In this document: in pieces, positions 35,146 through 60,742 of the stretch | Numbering within the stretch: position 1 is the stretch's first letter | Layout of the letters: every line of letters begins with the position of its first letter | Origin: Anaeramoeba flamelloides | Taxonomy: Eukaryota > Metamonada > Anaeramoebidae | Direction: 5' to 3' | Assembly: GCA_027625915.1 (NCBI GenBank) | Contig: JANTQA010000012.1 | Coordinates: forward strand, 10,004,501 to 10,068,500 | DNA: 64,000 nt | The notes under the pieces: generated by a model | What the model was told of the DNA's origin: nothing | What the model saw: only the letters and a program-made list of their open reading frames with translations | Database searches by the model: none | Position numbers and translations under genes: made by a program

Positions 35146-36294
35146 TTAATTTTTTTTAAAAAGTCTCCATTTTGATTTTTCGTTTTTGTTATCAATATAC
35201 TTTTCCATTAAATTGTCTGTTTTATGAGTAGATTCAAGAAAGGATTTTTTCAAAATTTTTTCTTGTGTTTCTTTCCAAGTATAAAATTGCTCATCAGTTA
35301 TGCTTTCGGGTATTTTGACTGCCAAAATATCTGTGTCCAAGATTTTGACCATTTTTTCAAAAATATAACGGTTGTGCTTTTTGCCTTTTTTATTCTGCAT
35401 TTGGAAGGTCAATTTTATTTCGGTTCGGTAAAGGCAATTAATGAACTTCTTGGATTCCAAATAGACATACCCCTGCTCGTAGGTCACCTTTCTGATATTT
35501 TCTTCTGTTATTGATTCTTCCTTGGTGTTTGACTCGTCTTCGGTTTTGGATTCCTCATTGTAAATTGTCTTTGCAAAGCTCTTTGAGACACCCACCGACG
35601 CTGTGCTCAACGAAACCGGGAGGCCCATTGACAAGTTGACTCCTGTATTGTTTGTCATCGTATTTTTCTGGACTTGAACGCTTTTCGTTGTAAACGCTTC
35701 CTTGGAGACAGAGCGAACAGAGGTCTTTGTATTGGACTCGATCCTCGAGTATTTTGTATCAAAAAGATCGAATGAATTCCTTGAGCTAACGACAGGATCT
35801 AAAGGCGTCGAAGTGATCTTGACTAATTCGTATTTGTATTTTTCCAATTGGCAGTCTTCCCAATCAACAAACCTCCATGCGAAGTCCTGTCGTTCGCCAG
35901 CCATTTTTTTCATCACAACGGTAGGGTACCCTTTTGCATTTTCGGAGGGTTGGTAGAGAAACGAGAGAGTGTCAACGTTTCGGATGTAGAATGTCTCTTG
36001 AAGATCGCCAATAATCCACCAGTGTTGTGAGCCTTTTTTTTCTGCCTTTTCATTCAACCCTCCCAATTGTGGTTGGCTTTTTGTGGCAAACATATACCCT
36101 CCCTGCTTTGTTTCCGCTTGAAACATATATGTGTTTTTTGGAGTTTTCCATAAAAGAAACGTCGATCTACCTGCAATACCAAAGGGATCGCCTTCGAAAT
36201 CAGAAAAAATGTTAACCATCCCTTTGTTAACAGTCAAAATGGTTGAGTCACTCACATGCTCAAGTCGAACTTTACCTAGGTAGATGTTTTTCAT
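35146..36294 (-). CDS. Aerolysin/ETX-MTX2-like protein with lectin-like N-terminus
   Basis: An intact single-exon gene of 382 aa. Residues ~1-150 are beta-rich and aromatic (FLLWKTPKNTYMFQAETKQG, HWWIIGDLQETFYIRN, WRFVDWEDC), resembling a beta-trefoil or lectin-like fold. From ~165 to 300 the sequence turns into alternating Ser/Thr and hydrophobic residues (NTKTSVRSVSKEAFTTKSVQ, VNLSMGLPVSLSTASVGVSK), followed by a Ser/Thr/Glu stretch and then VTYEQGYVYLESKKF. That is the usual pattern of the elongated beta module of the aerolysin/ETX-MTX2 family, whose members oligomerise and insert a beta barrel into membranes. The C-terminus is Lys-rich and helical. No secretion signal is seen. Eukaryotes use such proteins in defence and in endolysosomal handling; the role here is inferred. 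The fold call is by pattern and needs a structure comparison. Confidence 0.65.
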   Translation of the reverse strand: MKNIYLGKVRLEHVSDSTILTVNKGMVNIFSDFEGDPFGIAGRSTFLLWKTPKNTYMFQAETKQGGYMFATKSQPQLGGLNEKAEKKGSQHWWIIGDLQETFYIRNVDTLSFLYQPSENAKGYPTVVMKKMAGERQDFAWRFVDWEDCQLEKYKYELVKITSTPLDPVVSSRNSFDLFDTKYSRIESNTKTSVRSVSKEAFTTKSVQVQKNTMTNNTGVNLSMGLPVSLSTASVGVSKSFAKTIYNEESKTEDESNTKEESITEENIRKVTYEQGYVYLESKKFINCLYRTEIKLTFQMQNKKGKKHNRYIFEKMVKILDTDILAVKIPESITDEQFYTWKETQEKILKKSFLESTHKTDNLMEKYIDNKNEKSKWRLFKKN

Positions 36295-37100
36295 TGTCTT
36301 TATAAAATTGAGAAAAAAAAAAAAATGAGAAAAAATTGATTTTTTCGATGAAATTTTTGTTCCTAAATTTTAGGAAGTAATGCTACAATGTATTGAAGTA
36401 GAAGTACTTTTAATATTTGGAGTCTACAATTGGAGTGGTTAAAATCTTTCTGTTGATAAATTCAACTGATTATCAAAAGTAGACCATCGTGCTTTTTTAT
36501 CAGTCAAGGTGTTCAAAAATGACAATAATTACCTATAGACTTAAATCTGCTTTTAAGTTTATATCTTGAATTAAAGCAAACAGTTATAAAAAGCATATTA
36601 TGTTATTTAAAAATTGTAGTTATTTTTTCAAATTATGTAAAATAAGTATCAAAAGTAATTGCGACAAAATCAAATTCTCAGAACAGAAATTTTCTCTAAA
36701 AGATAAATATCAAAGCTTCATTTCATTTCTAAATTGTCAATTCAAAATGGATTTTGCAAAGTTTTTATTTTTTTTTCAACTAAGGTTAGTTGAAATTTAA
36801 AGCAAAAAGAAATAAAATTTTGGATTTTAATTCGTAAAATATCTATGATGTAAATTTTGTAACAGAACTGTTGGGGAAAAAAGTGAAAGGAGAAAAAAGT
36901 ACAAACAGATTTTTTAGTATGGAAATAAGAGAAAAATTGAACTGTAACTATTCTTGAAACAAATTACCAAACCATTTTAATAACAAATAGCTTTTCATTT
37001 CTAAAATTGGAATGTTCTAAAATTTTTTTGCTTATTTTTCACTGATTTATAAACTTAACTGTGGCTGAAATAACACAAAAACAATTAGCGTAGATTTATA
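36295..37100. other. Intergenic region, no gene seen
   Basis: The upstream flank of the aerolysin-like gene and AT-rich DNA. A 66-codon frame near 36600 has no recognisable features. Confidence 0.35.
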
Positions 37101-38450
37101 AACGGTTATTGCATATTACGTCTCAATTGAAAATAAAAGGTATGAAAAAATCAAAAAAAGTTTACTTTTATCAAAGATAACTTGTACAAATCCACATTTC
37201 GGAAAAATTGGACATTGATGAATTTTGGTTTAACTTGATATTTGGGGTTATATTTTAATTCGAATAATTAACCTTTTTTTTGAACTTGACTTGTATTTTA
37301 GAAAAACACAATTTCAAGTAAAATACAATTTGTAAATACTAAATGTTAACATGTCTTGAGAATTAAAATGAATTTAAGGGAAGAGTAACTATACCTTATT
37401 ATTATTTCCAAAGATAATAGAGTAATATTGACACAATGGGACAATTAAACCGTATACGCAACTTTCTTGTCATCTTTACAGAAATGAGTTATCATGTTTA
37501 TCAAAAAATTTATTTTTCCAAAATTAAGAATTTTCAGTCTAAAGATCAAGATTCCTTTTTTGCTTTAGATTTTTTGGATCTAAATTAGAAAAAGATATAT
37601 TTGAAAAAAATATTTTATTTTTAAGAAATCCCACTTTTAGCAACACCCAAGAGTTTTTATGGACAAATAACATGAAAAGATAAATCTTATATGAAAATAC
37701 AATAAAAAAAAATAAAATATTGAATCATTGGAGATTTAACATATTGATCATTTATTTTATCCAAAAATATTTATAAAATTTCTTGAAATTTTCATAGATT
37801 AGGTTATATTCTTTTTCAAATATTAGTCGTATAAAAAACGACTCACTGTTTAAAAATTAGTTATTTGATTATATTTGTTATTTTTTTTATTATTATTATT
37901 AGAATTATTAATTAGAATTCAATCAATTTGTTTGAAAACTTTTCAAAAATTCAGAAACTATAATAAATTCTAATAATAAAATTTATTTTTGGGCTATTAC
38001 CAAATCACCAAAAGAATTGAGATTGGTTTATTAATTATTAATTAAAAAAAATATATTAAAAAGTATTTCCAGAGGTTATAACCATCCTGGAAAAAAATTG
38101 TTTAATCTATTTTAATTTTTAAGAAAGATTGTGAAAATTAAAAATTTTCAATTATTATTTTACTTTTTTTTTAACTGATCAATTAAAATATATGAAATTG
38201 GAATGGTCCCAAACTTGATTAATACCCATTTTTAAAATCTTAAAGTTATTTTAACATCAATTGAAAAAGCTTCTCATCAAAAAATCTAAAATAATTACTT
38301 TAACTGTAAGTGTTTATAATTAAATCTCAAATTTGTAAAATTGAACAATCTTAAATTTTGGTTTTAATGTGATATTTAGAATTATATTTTGATTCGAAAA
38401 ATCAATCTAATTTTTGAACTAATTTTTGTATTGGAATAAACTAAAAAAAA
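37100..38450. repeat. ~200 bp direct repeat flanking element E3
   Basis: Sequence at about 37120-37320 recurs at about 38255-38450. Shared text includes TTTTGGTTT, then ATTATATTTTGATTCGAA (ATTTTAATTCGAA in the first copy) and TTTTTGAACT. Element E3 starts between them at 37374. This suggests a local duplication or a larger composite repeat unit. Confidence 0.55.
37374..38080 (+). mobile_element. Family E element, copy E3 (3' end unclear)
   Basis: Starts TTAAGGGAAGAGTAACTATA and runs parallel to E4 for about 700 bp, sharing GAAATGA(G/A)TTATCAT, AGAAATCCCACTTTTAG and TTCTTTTTCAAATAT. No clear terminal partner was found on the right. Confidence 0.7.
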
Positions 38451-38561
38451 AGAAATTAAAAATATTTTCAAAATGAGAACATTTAATCCTGTTTGACAAT
38501 TAAAACCGATTTGATATTTTTTCCCTTTTGACAATTTCTTCCCAGAATGACAAGTTAAAAC

Positions 38562-39543
38562 TTAACGGTTTGATGATCTAGTCATTTATTGGGGATTTAC
38601 TTTTTACCCAAGGAGTACAGTCAGTTTCATTTTAAGGTGCAAACTTTTAACGAAATTTAAGGAACAAAAAAATCTCAAATTAAGGAACAAAAGTTGGAAT
38701 TTATTTTATATAAATTATTTTACTAGAATTTGAATTTTGTGCCTTAATTTGAGAAATTTTTTGTGTGCTTTATTTTTCGTTCAAAGTTAGCGCCTTAAAA
38801 ATGGAACTGACCGTAACTTGATACACAAAAGGATGTTGTGAAATTATCCTTATTTTATGATTGACAAAATTCGAATAAAAAAAAAATAATAAAAGGATCC
38901 AATGACAAATAAAATGCGATTTACAAAATAAGTAATTAAACGGTATTATTTTTGTAAAAAATCAATTCAAGAAAGAGAAAAAAAAATCTCTTAGATAAAA
39001 AATTAAACAATGTAAAAAAGGTTCAAATTATTCTTAATTAAAAAAAAAATAAAAATTTAATATAAAAAAAACTAATTATTTCATTGTATAAATTTTTAAA
39101 GAGAGAAATTTCTCCAATTTTAAAAAAAAATAATTAGGGGGTATACAACCAATTTAATTTGATTTAATCTAATTTCTGGTTATTTTGGAACCCAATATAT
39201 TTTACAAAGTAAGGATTTTCAAAACATCCTTGAATAAAAATAACTCACCTGAGAAATGAAAAAAAAATTCTTCAGGATCTAAAAAAGTCCGACAGAGTGA
39301 CCTTTTTTAATAAAATGAACTATTTTCGAAATATATAATTCGAACAATCCATATTGGAAATTGAGTATCCCTCTTTTGCACTTTTTTTAAAAAATTTCCT
39401 CATTTTTGATTCTTTATTTTTAGAGAATGATAGCGCTTCAGATACCGGTTAGCATTTGATTGTTATTAGGTCCTTATAAAATTTACAAAAAAAAATTATT
39501 TTCTATTTCATAAAATTATATTTAACTGTAATTACTCAACTCT
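38562..39543. mobile_element. Family D element, copy D2, carrying a nested MITE
   Basis: A diverged copy of D1. It begins at the TTAA at 38562 and ends near AACTGTAATTACTCAACTCT. Shared blocks include TTTAATTTGATTTAATCTAA, TTGGAAATTGAGTATC and GACAGAGTGAC. The 200 bp foldback B4 is inserted near its left end at a TA. Confidence 0.75.
38616..38815. mobile_element. Family B foldback MITE, copy B4
   Basis: Ends CAGTCAGTTTCATTTTAAGG and ...CTTAAAAATGGAACTGACCG, with TA on both sides. It is the most diverged of the four copies. It lies inside family D copy D2, so it is younger than that insertion. Confidence 0.85.
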
Positions 39544-42178
39544 AAAAAAAAAGTATTTTGTGAGAATTTTTAATTTGATGTTTTTTTTGTCTCATATTTT
39601 TTTTTTTTAAACTGTTTAGTGTCTACCAAAGCAAAGTCTAAGATTAAAATGTATTGTTATTATGTATAAATCACATTCGTGTACCATGATTCAAATGTCC
39701 CAAAAAATCGATTTGTCAAGTAGCGATATTTGTTGATCTCACCAATTAAAAATAATCTTAGTATTAGTAAAAAACCTAATAATTTGAGAAATAAAATCTT
39801 GCATTTCAGTAAAATTTAAAGGTTTAATTGGCGAAATTCAGACTCCAAAGTTACAAAATATCTTCTATAAATTTGTAGTGGCGAAGTGTAGATAGTTGCC
39901 AAAAAAAAATTAAATAATTAACCAATAGATTTTTTTGAAAAATTATTTCTTAAATATTGAAAATCGATTTATCTTACAATTAGATTTATAAAAAGTAAGA
40001 AAAAAAAATTATACAGCCTTTGGGTTTTTACTTTAGATGAATATTGAGTTAATCTCTGAAATTTATAAAAATAAAAAAATAGTTACTTTTGGAAGATCTA
40101 GTATGGTTGTTAAAATACCTCGATACTATTATTACGAGTTTTTATTTATAGATTTGGATAGGGAAATTAAAAAAAAAAAATACAAACTGTAAATTTTTAA
40201 TCGAGATCATTAGTAAATAAAATAAAAATAAATTATACAATAAGATTTCGAATAGATTTTTGAGAGTCAATCATATGAGCTATGTCCACACTAATATCAT
40301 TTACACCCAATTACTATATACTTTTATCTTAGGCTTCTCTTTGATGAAGCTAACCCCTTAATGAGAAAAAAAAATTGAATTTATTATTTAATAAAAAAAG
40401 ATCAATACTGTTTTTAATTTGATATAGAGGAGAAAATCAAAATAAAAACCAATTCATAAGAGAAAAAAAAATAATAAAAGAAATAACAACTTATTAATAA
40501 TAATAAAACTTATTAAATATTATTCTTTGAGATAAATTTTTCTCTGATTGGCGAATTCTTAGAAAAAAAAAAAAAGAAAAAATTGATTCAAACTATTCTC
40601 TGAATAAATAAATAACTAATTTTTTTTTTTTTTATTGAGTTGAAAATAATATATTAATTTTTATATACTAGATTATTCTTAATATTAATGGTAATAATTT
40701 TAATATATATATATATATATATTGTATACTTCCTTCTAAAATACTTTGATTTTTTCTGCTTCAAAAAAAATATTTTTATTTGAAAACAATTTAGTAATAT
40801 ACTTGATTTTGAAGTTTTCATAAATTGGGAAATGGACCAAAACTTAAGAGAGAAAGTAACTTTTACCAATTTTAAGTTTCAATGTTTATGGGAAACTGAA
40901 TTCTTAAAATCATTTCTTTAACCAAATACAATTACTATTTCAATAAATACGATAGTGAGATAAATCTCTGAAAAAAAAATTACATACCATTAAAAAAATG
41001 GAAATAAAAAAAATGAAAAAAAATGTCCAAGAGAAATTAATTTACAATCATTTATTTCTTGATTTTATCAATAAATTTTGGGACTATTAATTCTTCTATT
41101 CTTATTTTTATTTTTAATTATTTCTGAAAATATTTTTTTGGAATATTATTGATTAAATAATTAACTTCCCTTTTCATAGGAATTTACAAAATGAATTTTT
41201 CAAATCCCATTTTCCTTTAATTCGCCCACTTTTAGTTATTGTTCAGTAAATATGATATTTTTTAAATACTTCCTCGAAAAAAAAGATTTAATATATGCAT
41301 TTGTTTGATTTGATAATTATTTATTGTACATTAAAAAAGGAAATCACAATAATTCTGATAAGGATTGAAAAAAATTTTCTCAATTATTCTTTTTCTTTTG
41401 GCTGAATTGTATATAGTTGTTTTTTGATTCCAAAAATTCAACCCCTTTACTTTTATTTTAAAATAGTATTCTTTGTTTTTGTTGGATAAAAATATTTGAA
41501 AAAGGAATTTTGAAAACAATTTTTTTAAAAAAATGATTTGTAAAAAATAATAAATAGTAATAAGAAAAGAAATTTAAGGATATAAATTGTTCATATTTAT
41601 TCAAATTAAGAAGATAAAAAAAATAATCTTGGAAAAGATACTTTGTTTGAATTTTTTTTTTTTTTTTAGTTAATTTCAACAAATTTATCTGGAAAGGTGA
41701 TCATTTGTATTTAATATTCCAAAAGAAAATATTTGTATCAAATACACATGTTCTCATGTCTATTTTTTGTTTTTTCTTGGATTAATTTCGAGCATTCCTA
41801 TAAACACATCTCTAGATTAAAAAAATAATATAATAAACACCAAAAATTTAATCAAAAAAAATATTATCAAATTTGAAAAATTAAAGATTCAACTCTGAAT
41901 TACTTTGGAGTTGGTTTTATTTTCTCAAATAGAGTTAGAGAATTGTATTTTGATTTCAAAGTTTCTAAATCATAGAAGACTCAAAAAATATTTTTAAGTA
42001 ATGTTTTTATAATTATAATTTTTCAAAAAGGTAAAAGGTAACTACGTCCTTAAAAAAAATAAACCATTTCTGGAAATAGAAATCAGCCCAATTTTGATTT
42101 TATCTACAATCAGACCTTTCCCTCTTTTTTCAATTATAAAATAAAATGAAAATTTTTTAAATTTTGTAACTAGGGATG
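39544..42178. other. Intergenic region, no gene seen
   Basis: AT-rich with a (TA)n run at about 40705-40722 and poly-A/T runs. No recognisable element ends or coding motif. Confidence 0.4.
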
Positions 42179-43399
42179 TTAAGGCACTAGTAACTCTTAT
42201 TTATTTTTTTTTCCAAAGGTAATAGAGTAATTATTTACATAAGTATACAATTAAACCCAATAAGCAACTTGATTTATTGTCTTTAGAGAAATGAATTATC
42301 ATTTTTAAAAGAATCCATTTTTCCCTAAGAAATTGTCAGTCAAAAGATCTCATCCTATTTGTTTGGGTTTTTGGATCAAATTAGAAAAAAAAAATTGCAA
42401 AAAAAAATTAGTTTTGCAGAAATCCCACTTTTAGTAATTTCAGAGAGTCATTATGAACTAATAAATTTGAAAATTTAATCTTATTTTAAAAATATAAAAA
42501 AAATAAATAAAATATTTAATCCTTGAAGATCGAAAATAATTGATCATTTTATTTTATTCACAAATATTTTTAAATTTTCTGGAAATTTAAAAGATTATTC
42601 AATATTCTTTTTCAAATATCAAGAGTATATACAAGGGAGTGTTGGTTTTAAAATCAATTATTTGATAATATCTATTTTTTTTTTATTAAAAATATTAATT
42701 TGAATTTGTTTTATTTTTTTCGAAAATCTTTAAAAAATTGAGAAATAATTATATAGTCTATTTGTAAATTTAATCTTTTGGTTAAAAATGACTCACTGAA
42801 AAAATTAAGATTTGGGTTTTTAATTATTGATTATAAATAATCAAATTAAAAAGCATTTCTCGAGATTATAAATTGAATTTCATAGGTTTTAAAAAAGTAT
42901 GTTGGGAGAATGACTAATTTGATTGTTTAGTTCTTTTTCTCATATTTTTTTTTAATAAAGAGTGGAATTAATTTGAACTGTTCTTTGAATCAAAAAATTA
43001 TATTTTTTTCAAGTTTATAATAATTATTGTAATTTTTGTGAAATTAAGCAGATTTTCGAAACTGGGTTATTTTAGAACTGGGTGGTTTCATTTTTAAAAT
43101 GTTTTTTTTATATGTACATTCCCTGTACAGGCAATAACATTTCAATCTTCTTTGAAATAAAATTAATTGTTTTTAAATAATTCAGATATATGTTGATTTT
43201 GAACTTTTCTAAAAATGAAAAAAATGGATCAATCTTTTTAAAACAATAATTCTTTTCTGAAAATAGTATTAAAACTAAGTTTGGCATTGTAGTAATCAGA
43301 TTTCTTACTTCATTTTTCAATTTCAAGATACGATGAAATTTTTTTTTAAATTTGCTATTAAATGGACTTGAAGATTTTGTTTAGTTTATAGTCCCTTAA
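42179..43399 (+). mobile_element. Family E element, copy E4 (longest)
   Basis: About 1.2 kb, from TTAAGGCACTAGTAACTCTT to the TTAA at 43396-43399. Read inverted, the right end is TTAAGGGACTATAAACTAAA, an imperfect match to the left end. The 5' 600 bp match E3; the 3' 350 bp match 63640-64000. No transposase frame was recognised, so it is non-autonomous or wholly eroded. Confidence 0.7.
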
Positions 43400-43937
43400 A
43401 AGAATTTTTTTTCAAAATGTCCCTACTGTTCAAAACAAAGTTGAGGTATGATGGAAAAATTAAAAGACATATTCGGTATTCATAACAACAAAATATAAAA
43501 ACAATTCTTGACAGGTGTGTATTTTAAAACAAGTATTGATCAGAGATCAACTTGATATAAAAAAAATCATTATTTTTATACAGTTAACGAACATATTTCC
43601 TTTTTCAAACTATTAGAAGTTCTTTGAATTGTTTGTAAATTGTCTTCAAGTGTTTTTAAATGTTAGAAAGATTCAAATCTGTCGAAAAGTCATAAGATTT
43701 TTTGTAATACACTTTACTAAAAATCTGAGGACTTTTATTCCGCATTCAGCCTTTTCAAAACTGCCTAACACTGAACACTAGAATTAGCAAACCTTTTGAA
43801 TACTTTCCAAAACTTTCCAATATGCAATTCTTTGGAAAAGTGAGAAGTTTTGTAAAAGTCATGAGATTTTTTGGAGTGCGAAATTGAAATCTAATATCAT
43901 TTTTTTGTAATTTAATAATTTAACATTATCCACAAAA
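43400..43937. other. Upstream flank of the BRSK-like gene
   Basis: 540 bp between element E4 and the kinase ATG. It should hold the promoter; no diagnostic motif was recognised. Confidence 0.35.
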
Positions 43938-49695
<5,758 letters not shown>

Positions 49696-50163
49696 ACAAT
49701 TGGTTCACTTTATTTGTTTTTGATTTCTTGTTTATTGTTTATTGTTTTATTTTTTATTATATCCATTATTTAGAAGCTAAATATATGCGCAATATATGAA
49801 GAAATCTTAATTATTTTAAATAAAAAAAATGAAATAAATAAAATTTTTAAAATAAAAATACCACTTATTTTAAAGAAAATAAGTACTTTTTTTTTTTTCA
49901 AGTTGTTAGAATTAATACTTTTTTCAAGTTTTCTATTTTAAAAAAGAGAGGAAATCTAAATTTTTTAAAAAGTGCTTTTCTTACCACTACAAAACCTACC
50001 TTACATTTAAAGGTTGAGTGATAACTTTTTTTGAACATAATGTTTTGAATAGAGTTTTAGTTTTATAATTCTTTCATTTTGAAAATAGAAAACTTTATTT
50101 ATTAAAAGTCCTCACTTGATTTATAGTATCTGTAAAGTTAATTCCAATTAATAATGAGAATAA
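49696..50163. other. 3' flank of the kinase gene
   Basis: AT-rich; no gene seen. Confidence 0.4.
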
Positions 50164-50165
50164 CA

Positions 50166-50424
50166 GTAAAATCTAAAACATGGAAATTTTCAAAAACGCG
50201 GTAATTCTATATTTCTTATCAATTGAAAATATTAATAAAAAGTCAAAAATCTACTCTCATTTTACAGACAAATAACTCAATTACTGAGCAACTTATAATG
50301 ATTACAATTGGATTATTTGTCTGTAAAATGAGAGGAGATTTTTGACTTTTTATTAATATTTTCAATTGATAAGAAATATAGAATTACCGCGTTTTTGAAA
50401 ATTTCAGGGTTTTAGATTTGACAG
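50166..50424. mobile_element. Near-perfect long hairpin (foldback element)
   Basis: Two arms of about 107 bp (50169-50275 and about 50315-50420) differ at only about three or four positions and are separated by a ~40-50 bp loop. The arm contains CAAAAACGCGGTAATTCTAT and AAAAATCT(A/C)CTCTCATTTT. The outer edge of each arm reads AAATCTAAAAC. The close identity of the arms implies a recent origin or ongoing arm conversion. No other copy was found in the window. Confidence 0.9.
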
Positions 50425-52302
50425 TAATAAAAAAAAAAAAAAAAAAAAATCTAATAATAAATTTTAATAAAAACAATTTGTTTATACTCTGTGATTTTGG
50501 ACCAAAAATTTTCAATCTTTTAAATTTCAAGAAATTTAATAAATTATTTGGAATAAAATTAATGATCAATTTTTTTCTGATAATAAAAGATTACATATTT
50601 GGTCAATTTTTCTTGTTAAGGGTTCACCATTATCTTGGGTTGGACTGTAATCAAAGTGATACAATTGGGGGTAAATGTTAAATTTGCAATCTACTCAAAT
50701 TACTCTCGAAAATTCATATTATTAGTATTATTAAAAGATAAATTTTTTGATATTTTTATATAGGATCAAAATTAAAAATTGTCATTTTGTTATTTTTTTT
50801 TTTAAGTTACTTTCCCAAATTTAAAAATGGAAACTAAAATAATAGTTTCCCTGAATTTAATAATTCATATTTAGAACTTCCAAAAGAAAATCAATTTTCA
50901 ATTTTTTGATTTCAAAGATTAAGCCAATATCCATCAACATAAAAAAACACAAAAAATGATTCTTTTTTTTCCTTTTATTATTAAGCTTATTTTCAACAAT
51001 ATATTTACAAATATTTCAAAAATAATTTGACAAAAGATTCTATTTGTGAAATTTTTAAAATCATTGAATTTTTTGCAACCAAAACTTCATTTTAAGCTAA
51101 ATTTAAGAAAAAGACGTTTGGCAACTTTGAGTCTGAATATTGATAATTCATCCTTTGCATTTTTGTTGAAAGGGAAATTTTTTATTGAAATTTTTCGGTT
51201 TTTTTCTAATACAAGTATTATTTTTAATGTTGAGATCTACAAATATGACTATTTTAAGAATCGATTTTTTTGGGATATTTGAATTATGGATAACTAATCA
51301 TATGTACCTTCAATATTAACTTATTTTAGTTTATGACTTCTATTTGATAGACTCTAATCCCTTTAAAAACACTTTGTTTTAAAAAAAAATGATACTTAAT
51401 CCTATCAAGAGGTAATTTTGAGTGGACTAAATTAATAACCTCTAATTCAAAGAAGGGACAAACATAATTATTAAAAGGATTTTTAATTGATAAAGTTTAA
51501 TTTACTGGTATTAAAAGAATAAAATTAGAAAAATTTTCGCTTTCACATTCCTTTTTCAAATAGAGACACAAATTTGAACAGATTTTTTACACAAAATCTC
51601 TATGTATCAAAGAAAAGCTGGAAAACGAAGTGGAAACTTTTTTCAATTTATTCCTTCAAGAACATAAACCAAAAAACGAAGGTGAATTGTTTTTTGTTTT
51701 CTCAATAAGAGTAAATTTTCAACATTATTCGTTTGTTATTTGTTCATACAATGGATCAAAAATTAATCAAAATGAGAAATTTCGATAAAAAGAAAATTTT
51801 TTTACCAATCTTTTTTTTTTCTGAATTTATTCAAAAAGAATACTTCAAAAAAGGATTCTATCTTTTGGCTGAGAAATTATTTGGGAAAAAATTAACTTTA
51901 TTGAAAAAGGAAAACTTATTTCTCTAATTTTGATGAACTAGGTTTCTTCTCATCAGGTTTCTTACTGATAAACAGTATTCCAAACATCTTTGGGAAAAAC
52001 GAAAATAAGAGCGATTTCAGTACAAGAATTTTTTAACCAGACTACAAAATGATTTTTTCCAATCAAAGAAAACCCGGGTTATTTCTTGGAAACTCTATAA
52101 AAACGATTTTTTGAATTTTTGAACAATTGATGGTATATCGACTTGAGCAAATTTTGAAAAAGAAAAAATAATATTTTTTATTATTTGCAAAATATTTGAT
52201 CCAATGAATGGTTTGAAATTGTTTTAGTTTTCTGTTTCTACTTCAAAAAAACTTGACTTTTTTTACTCTTGTTTTATACTTTCCATCTTGATTATTAACA
52301 TA
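50425..52302. other. Region upstream of the EPG5-like gene
   Basis: AT-rich. A diverged fragment of family C lies at about 51538-51725 (shared CCTTTTTCAAATAGAGAC, GGAAAACGAAGTGGAAA and TTTTCTCAATA). A first exon of the EPG5-like gene should lie here or further upstream but was not recognised. Confidence 0.4.
51538..51725. mobile_element. Family C fragment, copy C4
   Basis: The central palindrome part of the family C element (TTTCACATTCCTTTTTCAAA ... GCTGGAAAACGAAGTGGAAA) without its ends. It is the most diverged copy. Confidence 0.6.
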
Positions 52303-52311
52303 AAACACTAA

Positions 52312-60742
<8,431 letters not shown>

